Source of the DNA: an uncultured Actinomycetales bacterium
Lineage (GTDB): Bacteria; Actinomycetota; Actinomycetes; S36-B12
Direction of reading: 5' to 3'
NCBI GenBank assembly: GCA_913063435.1
Contig: CAJXYI010000016.1
Span: forward strand, 1 to 50,891
DNA: 50,891 bases
Below are positions 32,977 to 41,391 of the stretch, piece after piece. The translations under genes and the position numbers were made by a program. The notes under the pieces were generated by a model that had not been told where the DNA came from, did not search any database, and saw only the letters and a program-made list of their open reading frames with translations. Every line of letters starts with the position of its first letter. The first letter of the stretch is position 1.

Positions 32977-35103
32977 GTGGTCGAACACCTCCTGCCCGAT
33001 CCTCCCGATCTGCATGAACTCGCCCACGCCTACGGAGTCGCCACCGAGTACTTCGGCCAGGACGGTCAGCATGTCGTCGTCTCACGTGACGTCATCGCCG
33101 ACGTGTTGCGATCACTCGGAGCTGATCCCACCGATGAGGACACGATCGCTGCGTCCCTGGAGCAGCGGCACCTTAGAGATTGGCGACGCACGCTGCCACC
33201 GGTCTTCATCACCATCGCCGGTCAGGACCGCACGATCTGGGTGCATCTTCCGCACGGGGAATCCGTCGTCGTCGATGTGGTGGCAGAGGATGGCAGCCTC
33301 CGGGCGTTACCGCAGGTGGATCGCTGGATCGAACCGCGCGAGATCGATGGGGTGCTCACCGGTGAGGCGAGCTTCGCGATCCCCGCTGACCTGCCGCTGG
33401 GATGGCACACGGTTCGCGCGCATCTGGCCGATCGCACCGTCGAATCCCCGCTCGTGGTCACACCGGCCCGGTTGGATCCACCCGCCCTGCGCGCCAAGGA
33501 ACGTATGTGGGGATTCATGGCGCAGTTGTACTCGGTCCGGTCGCGGGATTCGTGGGGGATCGGGGACCTCGCCGACCTGACCGACCTGGCGACCTGGTCG
33601 GCACATGAACTCGGCAGCGACTTCGTCCTGATCAACCCACTGCATGCGCCGGCACCGGTCACACCGATGTCGGCGTCGCCGTATCTGCCCGCGACCCGGC
33701 GCTTCACCAACCCGATCTATCTACGTATCGAGGGCATCGCCGAATACGGAAACCTGAAGGGTTCGCAAGTCAAAGCGATCCGACGACTCGCCAAGGCTGC
33801 ACGACGTGTCGATGGCGGTCTGCTCGATCGGGATGCGAGCTGGGCGGCCAAACGCGAAGCACTGGACATCGTGCGCACCGTGCCATTGACCCCCGGCCGG
33901 CAGGCTGCCTACGACGCCTATGTCGCATCGCAGGGCAACGGTCTTGTCGATACGTGCACCTGGGCGGCGATCGCGGAACGACTCGGGCCGACATGGCGTG
34001 ACTGGCCGCGGGGTTTGCAACATCCACGATCTGGCGAAGTGGCGCGATGGCGCACCGAGCACGCCGATGATGTGGAACGCCACCTGTGGATGCAGTGGCT
34101 CCTCGATGAACAACTGCAGCGGGCGCAAATGCAGGCGGTGCGTGCCGGAATGGCCATCGGTGTCATCCACGATCTCGCGGTGGGATCGACCTTCGACGGC
34201 TCCGACGCGTGGGCGCTCCGGGATGTGCTCGCCCGCGGGGTCAGCGTCGGTGCGCCCCCGGATATGTACAACCAGCGCGGGCAGAACTGGGCACAACCCC
34301 CATGGCATCCCGATGCGCTCGCCGACGCGGGGTTCGTTCCCTATCGAGACATGCTGCGCACGATCTTGCGCAATGCCGGAGGGGTGCGCATCGACCACGT
34401 GATCGGCCTGTTCCGCATGTGGTGGATCCCCGAGGGCCGCCCGGCGGATCAGGGAACCTACGTGCAGTTCGATCACGATGCGCTCCTCGGCATCCTGGCA
34501 CTCGAAGTGCATCGAGCCGGTGCGGTCGTCATCGGTGAAGACCTCGGCACCGTCGAGCCGTGGGTGGCGGACGCACTGCGCGAACGGGGCATCCTCGGCA
34601 CGGTGATCTCGTGGTTCGAACGCAATCCGGACGGATCGCTTCGGCCACCGGAGCACTGGCGCCGCGATGCGCTCGCGAGCGTCACCGTTCACGATCTGCC
34701 GCCCACGGCCGGATATCTGACCGGCGAACACGTGCGGTTGCGCGATGACCTGGGACTGCTCAGCCGGTCACGAGCCGATGAGGAGCAGTCTGCGGCCCGC
34801 GAGCTTGGCGAATGGGGCGCCCTGCTACGGGAGCGGGATCTGCTGACCGGAGATGAACTCGACGATTGGGTGGTCGCTCTGCACGGACTGGCCGCGACCT
34901 CGCCGGCGCGACTCATCGGTGTCGCGTTACCCGACGTGACCGGGGAACGGCGGGCGCAGAACCAGCCCGGGACCGATCAGGAGTATCCGAATTGGCGAAT
35001 TCCCCTCGGTGATGCGCGCGGGCGTTCGGTCATGCTCGAGGACGTCACGAAGGCGCCACTCCTACGTCGGATCACAGCGGCGGTAGCAGGACCGGTCGAC
35101 TAG
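32977..35103 (+). CDS. malQ: 4-alpha-glucanotransferase (GH77, amylomaltase)
   Basis: This is a 708-residue enzyme, the long actinobacterial form with an N-terminal immunoglobulin-like part (residues 1 to about 150) before the GH77 barrel. W-G-I-G-D-L-A-D-L-T-D-L is the family entry motif. The nucleophile is in G-G-V-R-I-D-H-V-I-G-L-F-R-M-W-W-I-P-E-G, the acid/base in V-I-G-E-D-L-G-T-V, and the third carboxylate in V-T-V-H-D-L-P-P-T-A-G-Y. It disproportionates maltodextrins by moving alpha-1,4-glucan segments, and pairs functionally with alpha-glucosidase. GTG 32977 is preferred over the coupled GTG 32968. Its TAG stop is the first half of the next gene's -10 box. Confidence 0.93.
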   Translation: MVEHLLPDPPDLHELAHAYGVATEYFGQDGQHVVVSRDVIADVLRSLGADPTDEDTIAASLEQRHLRDWRRTLPPVFITIAGQDRTIWVHLPHGESVVVDVVAEDGSLRALPQVDRWIEPREIDGVLTGEASFAIPADLPLGWHTVRAHLADRTVESPLVVTPARLDPPALRAKERMWGFMAQLYSVRSRDSWGIGDLADLTDLATWSAHELGSDFVLINPLHAPAPVTPMSASPYLPATRRFTNPIYLRIEGIAEYGNLKGSQVKAIRRLAKAARRVDGGLLDRDASWAAKREALDIVRTVPLTPGRQAAYDAYVASQGNGLVDTCTWAAIAERLGPTWRDWPRGLQHPRSGEVARWRTEHADDVERHLWMQWLLDEQLQRAQMQAVRAGMAIGVIHDLAVGSTFDGSDAWALRDVLARGVSVGAPPDMYNQRGQNWAQPPWHPDALADAGFVPYRDMLRTILRNAGGVRIDHVIGLFRMWWIPEGRPADQGTYVQFDHDALLGILALEVHRAGAVVIGEDLGTVEPWVADALRERGILGTVISWFERNPDGSLRPPEHWRRDALASVTVHDLPPTAGYLTGEHVRLRDDLGLLSRSRADEEQSAARELGEWGALLRERDLLTGDELDDWVVALHGLAATSPARLIGVALPDVTGERRAQNQPGTDQEYPNWRIPLGDARGRSVMLEDVTKAPLLRRITAAVAGPVD

Positions 35104-35106
35104 GCT
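35101..35106 (+). promoter_or_regulatory. -10 box nested in the malQ stop codon
   Basis: TAGGCT begins with the TAG stop of malQ and ends 7 nt before GTG 35114. Confidence 0.5.
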
Positions 35107-35113
35107 GAATCTC

Positions 35114-35434
35114 GTGAATGGATTCCTCACCGCATTGGTCGCCATGTCCCAACCCGGCCTCGATGGGTTGCAGGCCCCCTGGCCCTACAGTCCGCTGATC
35201 GCCCTCGGCCTGTTCGTCGGCATCCCACTGGCGGTGTTCGCGCTGGTGATCCTGGCCGTCTACGGCACGTCGTGGACCCGGTCGGGCCGGTCGAACGGGG
35301 AGCAGTCGGATGAGCCGACCTGGATGAGCAGTCCCGCCGCGAGCATGACCCCACCCGCGGGCCCGGGGGCGCAGTTGCCGGCCGGCTCTGGTGACTCCTC
35401 GACCGAGCAGGGCGGCAGTAGTGCCCGCTGGTGA
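35114..35434 (+). CDS. Small single-pass membrane protein
   Basis: This is a 106-residue protein with one strong membrane helix (about residues 28-50: P-L-I-A-L-G-L-F-V-G-I-P-L-A-V-F-A). A Ser/Pro/Gly-rich, poorly structured cytoplasmic tail follows. No family function is known. Its 3' end overlaps the DUF5130 gene by 14 nt, and such a small membrane partner next to DUF5130 is, from memory, usual in actinobacteria. The two probably act together at the membrane. Confidence 0.7.
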   Translation: MNGFLTALVAMSQPGLDGLQAPWPYSPLIALGLFVGIPLAVFALVILAVYGTSWTRSGRSNGEQSDEPTWMSSPAASMTPPAGPGAQLPAGSGDSSTEQGGSSARW

Positions 35435-35807
35435 GACCCTCAGCGCCGGGCAGCGAGCCGAACTGCAGCGCGCGCTGCGGGTTGCCGAAGAACAGTCCGG
35501 ACTGGCGTTCAGCCTCTATGTCGGTCCGTGGGAGGGCGGCCGCGCCGGTGCGCAGGCATTGCATGCGCAGGTGAGCAATCCCGACTACACGGTGCTCATC
35601 GCCGTCGATGCCCCATCGCGATCGCTGGAGATCGTGACCGGCCGACAGGCCCGCATCGCGCTGGATGACCGCGCGTGCGCTCTCGCATCCATGTCGATGA
35701 CGTCGTCGTTCGCCGCGGGGGATCTTGCCGGAGGCATCCGCGATGGACTCGCGGTCCTCGCCGAACACGGCCGGCGCACCCGAGTCGAATGGGTCGACCA
35801 CCCCTAA
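35421..35807 (+). CDS. DUF5130 (TPM-like) protein
   Basis: This is a 128-residue soluble protein. It has L-S-A-G-Q-R-A-E-L-Q-R-A-L, E-Q-S-G-L-A-F-S-L-Y-V-G-P-W, Y-T-V-L-I-A-V-D, S-L-E-I-V-T-G-R-Q-A-R-I-A-L-D-D and F-A-A-G-D-L-A-G-G-I-R-D-G-L. This order of strands and helices matches the TPM fold, as does the acidic pair D-D near residue 90. No catalytic function has been shown. GTG 35421 is chosen as start because it lies inside the end of the preceding gene; GTG 35391 would extend it by ten residues. It converges on pepN, whose stop is 18 nt away. Confidence 0.8.
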   Translation: MPAGETLSAGQRAELQRALRVAEEQSGLAFSLYVGPWEGGRAGAQALHAQVSNPDYTVLIAVDAPSRSLEIVTGRQARIALDDRACALASMSMTSSFAAGDLAGGIRDGLAVLAEHGRRTRVEWVDHP

Positions 35808-35825
35808 CGAGGACTTTTCGGGGGC

Positions 35826-38378
35826 TCAGGCGTCGGCGGTGCGGGCCCGCATGGCCCGCAGCACCCCATCGCGACCTTCGAGCACAAGCCGCCGCAGTGC
35901 CGGATTGAGATCGTCGCGCGCGAGGAACGCGTCCGTTGCGGCAATGGTCTCGTCATCGACCAGCAGAGCCGGATACAGGCCCATCGCAATCGACTGGCCC
36001 ATCTCCATCGTCTGGCGGTTCCATGCATCGACGACTTCGGCGAAGAATCGATCCCGATACGGCGTGAGCAACTCGACCTGATCGGGCTGGACGAAACCGG
36101 CGATGGTCGCATCGAGCAGGGCGTTGGGCAGATCGGTGCGCTCCATCGCATCCGCCCATGCCAGCGCCTTCGCCTCGGGCGAGGGCCGGGCAGCACGCGC
36201 CAGTGCCGCCTGGCGACGCCCGGTGGCGGTGTCATCGCGTTCTAGTTCGGCTTCGATGCGGTCGAGTTCGGCCCGTCCTGTCGCGGTCAGCCGCTGCAGC
36301 AGGCTCCAGCGCAGATCAGCGTCGAGAGTAAGCCCGGGTAGTTCGAGATCCCCGGACAGGATCGCCTCGATGAAATCCAGGTGCTCACTCGACGTCGCGC
36401 TCGCGGCGAAGGACCGCATGAACGCCAACTGTCGATCCGATCCCGGCTCCGCGTCGGCGAGCCAACCGCGTAGGGCATCGGCGAGACGAAGCTGATACTC
36501 GTCGCGATGTTCGGGTGCGGCATACAGGTCGATGGCCAGACGCACCTGGCGCAGCGTCTGCTGAACGACGCTGATTTCACTCTCGCGAGGCAGACCGGAG
36601 ATCACCAGATCGAGGAAGTCCCCGGTGGAGACCTCGCCGTCGCGCGTCATATCCCACGCAGCCCCCCAGATGAGCGCGCGTGCCAGGGAATCGTCCAGAT
36701 CCCCGATGTGATCGACAGCGGTGCGCCACGACCGATCATCGAGGCGGACCTTGGCGAAGGTGAGGTCATCGTCGTTGATGAGCAGCAGATCCGGTTGGCG
36801 TGCCCCGATCACCGCGGGCACGGGTGTGCGCTCGCCGACGACGTCGATCTCGATGCGTTCGCGGCGCTTGAGTCCCTCGGGTGTGCGGTCGTACAACCCG
36901 ATGGCGATGCGATGGGATCGCAGCGTCGGCGCCACGCCTTCGGGACTTGCCGGTGGATGCTGCACGATTGCGAGGTCGGTGAACCGGTTGTCCTCGGTGG
37001 TGAAGTCGGCCGTGAGCAGGTTGACGCCGGAGGTCTGCAACCACTCGTGAGTCCACTCCGATAGGTCGCGGCCTGATGCAACTTCTAGTTCGGTCAGCAG
37101 ATCCTGCAATTGCGTATTTCCCCAGGCGTGCTTGGTGAAGTAGGCGATCAGGCCCTGGACGAATTCCTCCTCACCCACCCACGCGACGAGTTGGCGCAAT
37201 GCGGAGGCGCCCTTCGCATAGGTGATGCCATCGAAGTTCACCCGCACCGAATCCAGATCGACCATGTCGGCGGCGATCGGGTGGGTGGAGGGAAGTTGAT
37301 CCTGGCGGTATGCCCATGCTTTGCGCAGATTGGAGAACGTCGTCCACGCATCGGTGAATCGCGTGGCGTTGACATTCGCGTGGTGGGCGGCCCACTCGGC
37401 GAAGGATTCGTTGAGCCACAGGTCATCCCACCAGGTCATGGTGACCAGATCACCGAACCACATGTGGGCCATCTCGTGCAGGATCGTGTTGGACCGCTGC
37501 TCGTATGCAGCATCGGTGACCCGGCTGCGGAACACGTAATCCTCGAGGAAGGTCACACAGCCGGCGTTCTCCATCGCCCCAGCGTTGAACTCAGGCACGA
37601 ACAGCTGGTCGTATTTTCCGAACGGATAACCGATGCCGAACAGATCCTCGAAGAACGCGAAGCCGGCCTTGGTGAGTGCGAAGATCTCGTCGGCATCGAG
37701 GTGGCTGGCCAGCGACGATCGGCAGAACACACCGAGCGGATAGGTCCCGAACGAGCCGGTGTAGGAGTCGCGTTCGACGTGATAGGGCCCGGCGACCAGT
37801 GCGGTGATATAGGTCGACATGCGCGCAGTGGCGGAGAAGTCCCAGCGCGCGACACCGTCACCCACCGCGACTGGCTCGGGGGTTGCGGCGTTGCTGACGA
37901 CCTGCCAGTGGTCCGGTGCCGTGACGTGAAGGGTGAAGGTCGCCTTGATGTCGGGCTGCTCGAAGCAGGCGTACATACGTCGGGCATCGGCGGACTCGAA
38001 CTGCGTATACAGGTACACCTCGTCATCGACGGGGTCGACGAAGCGATGCAGGCCCTCACCGGTGCGCATGTAGGAGCATCGGGCTTGCACGATGAGCACG
38101 TTGGCCGGCTCCAGCCCGGGCAGGTGGATGCGGGCACCATCGAACACCTCGGCGGGGTCGAGATCACGGCCGTTGAGGTTGACCGACGTCACCTCGGGTG
38201 CGATGAGGTCGATCCAACTATCCGACCCTGGCTCGCTGCAGGTGAACGCCACGGTGGTGATGCTGGTGAAAGTGTCCGGACCGGTGGTGAGGTCCAGATC
38301 CACGTCATAGCCATCGACGGCGATGACCGATGATCGGGCGGCGGCTTCGGCTCGGGTGATGTTCTCGCTGGCAGGCAC
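35826..38378 (-). CDS. pepN: Aminopeptidase N (M1 family)
   Basis: This is an 850-residue cytosolic zinc aminopeptidase of the usual actinobacterial length. The exopeptidase motif G-A-M-E-N is at residues 267-271. The zinc site is H-E-M-A-H (301-305) with the third ligand E324 in W-L-N-E-S-F-A-E. The C-terminal ERAP1-like helical domain is complete. It removes N-terminal residues from peptides with broad specificity. The start is GTG 38378, 6 nt after a CAGGAT box. Divergent from it is the DsbA-like reductase gene, the same pairing as Rv2467 and Rv2466c in M. tuberculosis. Long open frames on the opposite strand here are composition shadows. Confidence 0.96.
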   Translation of the reverse strand: MPASENITRAEAAARSSVIAVDGYDVDLDLTTGPDTFTSITTVAFTCSEPGSDSWIDLIAPEVTSVNLNGRDLDPAEVFDGARIHLPGLEPANVLIVQARCSYMRTGEGLHRFVDPVDDEVYLYTQFESADARRMYACFEQPDIKATFTLHVTAPDHWQVVSNAATPEPVAVGDGVARWDFSATARMSTYITALVAGPYHVERDSYTGSFGTYPLGVFCRSSLASHLDADEIFALTKAGFAFFEDLFGIGYPFGKYDQLFVPEFNAGAMENAGCVTFLEDYVFRSRVTDAAYEQRSNTILHEMAHMWFGDLVTMTWWDDLWLNESFAEWAAHHANVNATRFTDAWTTFSNLRKAWAYRQDQLPSTHPIAADMVDLDSVRVNFDGITYAKGASALRQLVAWVGEEEFVQGLIAYFTKHAWGNTQLQDLLTELEVASGRDLSEWTHEWLQTSGVNLLTADFTTEDNRFTDLAIVQHPPASPEGVAPTLRSHRIAIGLYDRTPEGLKRRERIEIDVVGERTPVPAVIGARQPDLLLINDDDLTFAKVRLDDRSWRTAVDHIGDLDDSLARALIWGAAWDMTRDGEVSTGDFLDLVISGLPRESEISVVQQTLRQVRLAIDLYAAPEHRDEYQLRLADALRGWLADAEPGSDRQLAFMRSFAASATSSEHLDFIEAILSGDLELPGLTLDADLRWSLLQRLTATGRAELDRIEAELERDDTATGRRQAALARAARPSPEAKALAWADAMERTDLPNALLDATIAGFVQPDQVELLTPYRDRFFAEVVDAWNRQTMEMGQSIAMGLYPALLVDDETIAATDAFLARDDLNPALRRLVLEGRDGVLRAMRARTADA

Positions 38379-38384
38379 TGCTCC

Positions 38385-38390
38385 ATCCTG
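38385..38390 (-). promoter_or_regulatory. -10 box of pepN
   Basis: CAGGAT on the minus strand ends 6 nt before GTG 38378. Confidence 0.4.
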
Positions 38391-38435
38391 TCACGAGCTA
38401 TCCCAGCCAGGCATGAGCAAGCGCGACGGGCTCGG

Positions 38436-38441
38436 TACCGT
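38436..38441 (+). promoter_or_regulatory. -10 box of the DsbA-like gene
   Basis: TACCGT ends 7 nt before GTG 38449. Confidence 0.5.
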
Positions 38442-38448
38442 CTGCTGG

Positions 38449-39081
38449 GTGACGTCCTCTGCGATCCCCACCCCTGTCGATTTCTGGTTCGATCCGATCT
38501 GCCCCTGGGCCTGGTTGACCTCCCGCTGGGTCCTCGAGGTCGAGCAGGTCCGACCGATCGAGGTGCGCTGGCACGTGATGAGCTTGGCCGTGTTGAACGA
38601 GGGTCGTGAGATCCCGCAGGAGTATGCGGACTTGATGGCCAAGGCATGGGGACCCGTGCGAGTGGTGATCGCGGCGCGCGAAGACTTCGGCGATGACATC
38701 GTCGGACCGCTGTATACCGAGATCGGCAACCGCATCCACCCCGGCGGTGCCGATTACGTCGAGGCGGTGCGTGGCGCCATCGAGGCTCTCGGCCTGCCCG
38801 AATCGCTGCTCGCGGCCGTGGACACCGATGAACGCGATGCGATGCTGCGGGCCAGCCATGCCGAGGCGATCGCTCTGGTCGGCGATGATGTCGGCACCCC
38901 GGTGATCGCGCTGCCCGGGCCGGACGGTGGAGATCGCGTGGCGTTCTTCGGCCCAGTCGTGACGCCCACCCCGCGAGGTGAGGCCGCTGGTCGGCTGTGG
39001 GATGGCGCGGTGCTCGTAGCGGCAACTTCGGGGTTCTATGAGTTGAAGCGTTCGCGGACCGAAGAGCCCCGCTTCGATTGA
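38449..39081 (+). CDS. DsbA-family reductase, Rv2466c-like, with a CPWA active site
   Basis: This is a 210-residue cytosolic thioredoxin-fold protein. D-F-W-F-D-P-I-C-P-W-A-W-L-T-S-R-W (about residues 10-26) is the active site; V-M-S-L-A-V-L-N-E, A-W-G-P-V-R-V and G-N-R-I-H are further hallmarks, and V-G-T-P-V-I is the cis-proline loop. In M. tuberculosis Rv2466c, a mycothiol-dependent reductase that activates the prodrug TP053, the site is C-P-W-C. Here the second cysteine is alanine, so only a one-cysteine mechanism with mycothiol is possible. GTG 38449 follows a TACCGT box; ATG 38413 is an in-frame alternative. It is divergent from pepN. Confidence 0.88.
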   Translation: MTSSAIPTPVDFWFDPICPWAWLTSRWVLEVEQVRPIEVRWHVMSLAVLNEGREIPQEYADLMAKAWGPVRVVIAAREDFGDDIVGPLYTEIGNRIHPGGADYVEAVRGAIEALGLPESLLAAVDTDERDAMLRASHAEAIALVGDDVGTPVIALPGPDGGDRVAFFGPVVTPTPRGEAAGRLWDGAVLVAATSGFYELKRSRTEEPRFD

Positions 39082-39124
39082 GCACCGATGAGGCGAATGC
39101 GACTCCCACGGGTGAGCGAACCGT

Positions 39125-39130
39125 CAGACT
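39125..39130 (+). promoter_or_regulatory. -10 box of the aldehyde dehydrogenase gene
   Basis: CAGACT ends 7 nt before ATG 39138. Confidence 0.45.
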
Positions 39131-39137
39131 GGGGCCT

Positions 39138-40604
39138 ATGAACACCTCCGGTGGCCTTCCGTTCTTCGGGCACGTCATCGACGGGGAGGAGGTCGCTTCA
39201 CTCGATGACGCGACGATGCCCGATGTCGACCCGTATACCCGCGAGCAGTGGGCGACGATCGCCTGCGGGGCTGCCGCTGACGCCGAGGTAGCGGTCGCCG
39301 CTGCACGACGTGCCTTCGACGAGGGGCCATGGCCGCGCATGGGATACGCCAAGCGCCAGGAACTCATGCATCGGCTCGCCGATCTGATGGGCGAGCACGC
39401 CGAGGAACTCGCGATGGCGGACACCCGCGATATGGCCAAGCCGATCGCGCAGTCACTCGGCGATGTCGAACGGTCGATCCTGAACGTGCGCTTCTTCGCC
39501 GACCACGCCCGCATGGCCACCGCGGATACCTATCCGATGGATTCGGGCCATCACGCCTACCTGCGCTGGGAACCCGTGGGTGTCATCGCGGCGATCTCGC
39601 CGTGGAACTTCCCGCTGATGCTGGGCACGTGGAAGGTGATGCCGGCACTGGCGTGGGGCAACACGGTGGTGTGGAAGCCCGCGGAGGACACGCCCGCTTC
39701 GGCGACCATCCTGGGACGTCTGGCGATCGAGGCGGGCTTTCCTCCCGGTGTACTCAATGTCGTGCACGGCTATGGCCCTGATTCCGCAGGCGCGGCGCTC
39801 ACGGCGAACCCCGACGTCGATCGGATCACGTTCACCGGCGAGTCCGGCACCGGCAAGGTCATCAGTGCTGTTGCGGCGCGCAACCTCACCCCGGTCAGCC
39901 TCGAACTCGGAGGAAAGGGAGCCAACATCGTCTTCGACGATGCCGACCTGGACAACGCCGTCCACTGGGCGGTGCAGGCGATCTTTCGCAACGCCGGTCA
40001 GGTGTGTCTCGCGGGCAGCAGGTTGTATGTGCAGAACGGGATCTATGAGGAGTTCCTCTCGCGGTACAAGGCGGCGACCGAGGCGTTGGTGATCGGTGAC
40101 CCGAAGGACCCGGCGACGGAGTTCTCCGCGGCGTTGGCCAGTGAAGAGCACTTCACCAAGGTGTCGGGATACCTCGGCAGCGCAGCCCTCGGTGGTGGTC
40201 AGGTGCTCACCGGTGGGCTCGGGCAGGGTTGGGGGGTGCAGCCGACGATCATCACCGATGCACCCGCGGATGCGCGCGTGGTCAAGGAGGAGATCTTCGG
40301 GCCGATCACCGTGGCCTCCCGGTTCGACACCGAGGACGAGGCGATCGCGCTCGCCAATGACACGCGATACGGGCTCAACGCGATGGTGTTCACCGAGAAC
40401 CTCTCACGGGCACATCGGGTCTCTGCCGCACTGCACGCCGGAACCGTGTGGGTGAACTGCTTCTACATCCGCGACCTGCGGGCGCCCTTCGGTGGTGTCG
40501 GCGATTCCGGGGTCGGTCGCGAAGGCGGTGATTTCAGTCGCGAGTTCTTCACCGAACCCAAAGCGGTGATCATGCAGATCGAACCGCAGGCAAACCAGGG
40601 TTAG
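39138..40604 (+). CDS. Aldehyde dehydrogenase, hydroxymuconic-semialdehyde-type
   Basis: This is a 488-residue NAD(P)-dependent aldehyde dehydrogenase. The general base is in L-E-L-G-G-K-G-A-N and the nucleophile in F-R-N-A-G-Q-V-C-L-A-G-S-R. S-P-W-N-F-P-L-M and F-T-G-E-S-G-T-G are the cofactor-site segments. The G-x-V-C-x-A-G-S-R-L form and overall pattern resemble DmpC/HpaE enzymes that oxidise 2-hydroxymuconic or carboxymethyl-hydroxymuconic semialdehyde. The neighbouring FAH-family gene (convergent, 3 nt between stops) encodes a later step of the same route. ATG 39138 is preferred; an earlier TTG at 39078 would overlap the reductase gene. Substrate assignment is by resemblance only. Confidence 0.85.
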   Translation: MNTSGGLPFFGHVIDGEEVASLDDATMPDVDPYTREQWATIACGAAADAEVAVAAARRAFDEGPWPRMGYAKRQELMHRLADLMGEHAEELAMADTRDMAKPIAQSLGDVERSILNVRFFADHARMATADTYPMDSGHHAYLRWEPVGVIAAISPWNFPLMLGTWKVMPALAWGNTVVWKPAEDTPASATILGRLAIEAGFPPGVLNVVHGYGPDSAGAALTANPDVDRITFTGESGTGKVISAVAARNLTPVSLELGGKGANIVFDDADLDNAVHWAVQAIFRNAGQVCLAGSRLYVQNGIYEEFLSRYKAATEALVIGDPKDPATEFSAALASEEHFTKVSGYLGSAALGGGQVLTGGLGQGWGVQPTIITDAPADARVVKEEIFGPITVASRFDTEDEAIALANDTRYGLNAMVFTENLSRAHRVSAALHAGTVWVNCFYIRDLRAPFGGVGDSGVGREGGDFSREFFTEPKAVIMQIEPQANQG

Positions 40605-40607
40605 GGG

Positions 40608-41390
40608 TCACACGCAAGCGAGGGTGATCGATCCGATCCGATCGATCCGCGCGGTCACCGTGTCGCCCGGTTCGACAGCCACGGCCTCGGTCATCGATCC
40701 GGCGAGCACCACCTGCCCGGCTTCGAGCCCGCGGTCGCGCTGGGCGAGTTCGCGCACCAGCCATGCCACGCTCGCTGCAGGATGACCGAGCACCGCGGCG
40801 CCACTGGCTGTGGCGACGAGTGCACCGTTGCGATAGAACGCGCAGCCCACGAGGCGCAGGTCGATTCCCACGGGTGAGGTGCCCTGCCCACCGAGGGCGT
40901 ATCCGGCGCACGAAGAGTTATCGGCGATGACATCGGACAGCGTGAATCTATATCCGGCGAATCGCGAATCGAGCACGTCGATCGCGGGGAACACCAACTC
41001 GGTTGCTGCCAGCACATGCGCCGCTGACACGTCCGGGCCCTGCAGGTCACGACCGAGCAGGAACGCGATCTCCGGTTCGCACCGCGGCTGGATGTAGCGA
41101 TCGCATATCAACGAAGCGCCGGTGTCGATGAGCATGTCATCGGTCAACCAGCCATACAGCGGAGAATCGACATTCATCTGCTGCTGCTTCGCGGCACTGG
41201 TCAAACCGAGTTTGGCTCCGGCAACGATCGCACCCTGCGCTTCACGAGCGCGAACCACCGCGTCCTGGATGGTGTAGGCCGTGGCGATGTCGAGGTCGGG
41301 ATGGTCGTCGGTCAGTGGTGTGGTGGCGCGGCGATCACGTGCGGCGCCGATGAGTCGATCGGCAAGTGCATCCGGGGCGATCACGGTCAT
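40608..41390 (-). CDS. 2-keto-4-pentenoate hydratase / 4-oxalocrotonate decarboxylase family protein
   Basis: This is a 260-residue FAH-superfamily enzyme. It shows G-A-K-L-G-L-T-S-A-A-K-Q-Q-Q-M (about 58-72), with the metal-binding carboxylates in C-E-P-E-I-A-F-L-L-G-R-D-L and in P-A-I-D-V-L-D-S-R. The G-x-T-S-x-A-K-x-x-Q-M stretch is typical of both DmpH decarboxylase and MhpD hydratase, so the two cannot be separated here. Both act after ring cleavage in the catechol meta pathway, which agrees with the adjacent aldehyde dehydrogenase. ATG 41390 begins 1 nt after the DUF429 stop, so it is translated with that gene. Confidence 0.82.
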   Translation of the reverse strand: MTVIAPDALADRLIGAARDRRATTPLTDDHPDLDIATAYTIQDAVVRAREAQGAIVAGAKLGLTSAAKQQQMNVDSPLYGWLTDDMLIDTGASLICDRYIQPRCEPEIAFLLGRDLQGPDVSAAHVLAATELVFPAIDVLDSRFAGYRFTLSDVIADNSSCAGYALGGQGTSPVGIDLRLVGCAFYRNGALVATASGAAVLGHPAASVAWLVRELAQRDRGLEAGQVVLAGSMTEAVAVEPGDTVTARIDRIGSITLACV

Positions 41391-41391
41391 G

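Noticed and set aside
37110-38333. A 407-codon open frame on the plus strand opposite pepN
   Set aside because: Its protein has no recognisable motif and runs antisense to a gene with complete M1 motifs; GC-rich third positions keep the frame open.
38189-39520. A 443-codon minus-strand frame across pepN, the DsbA-like gene and the aldehyde dehydrogenase
   Set aside because: It overlaps three well-supported genes and its sequence is Arg/Ser/Pro-rich, typical of a shadow frame.
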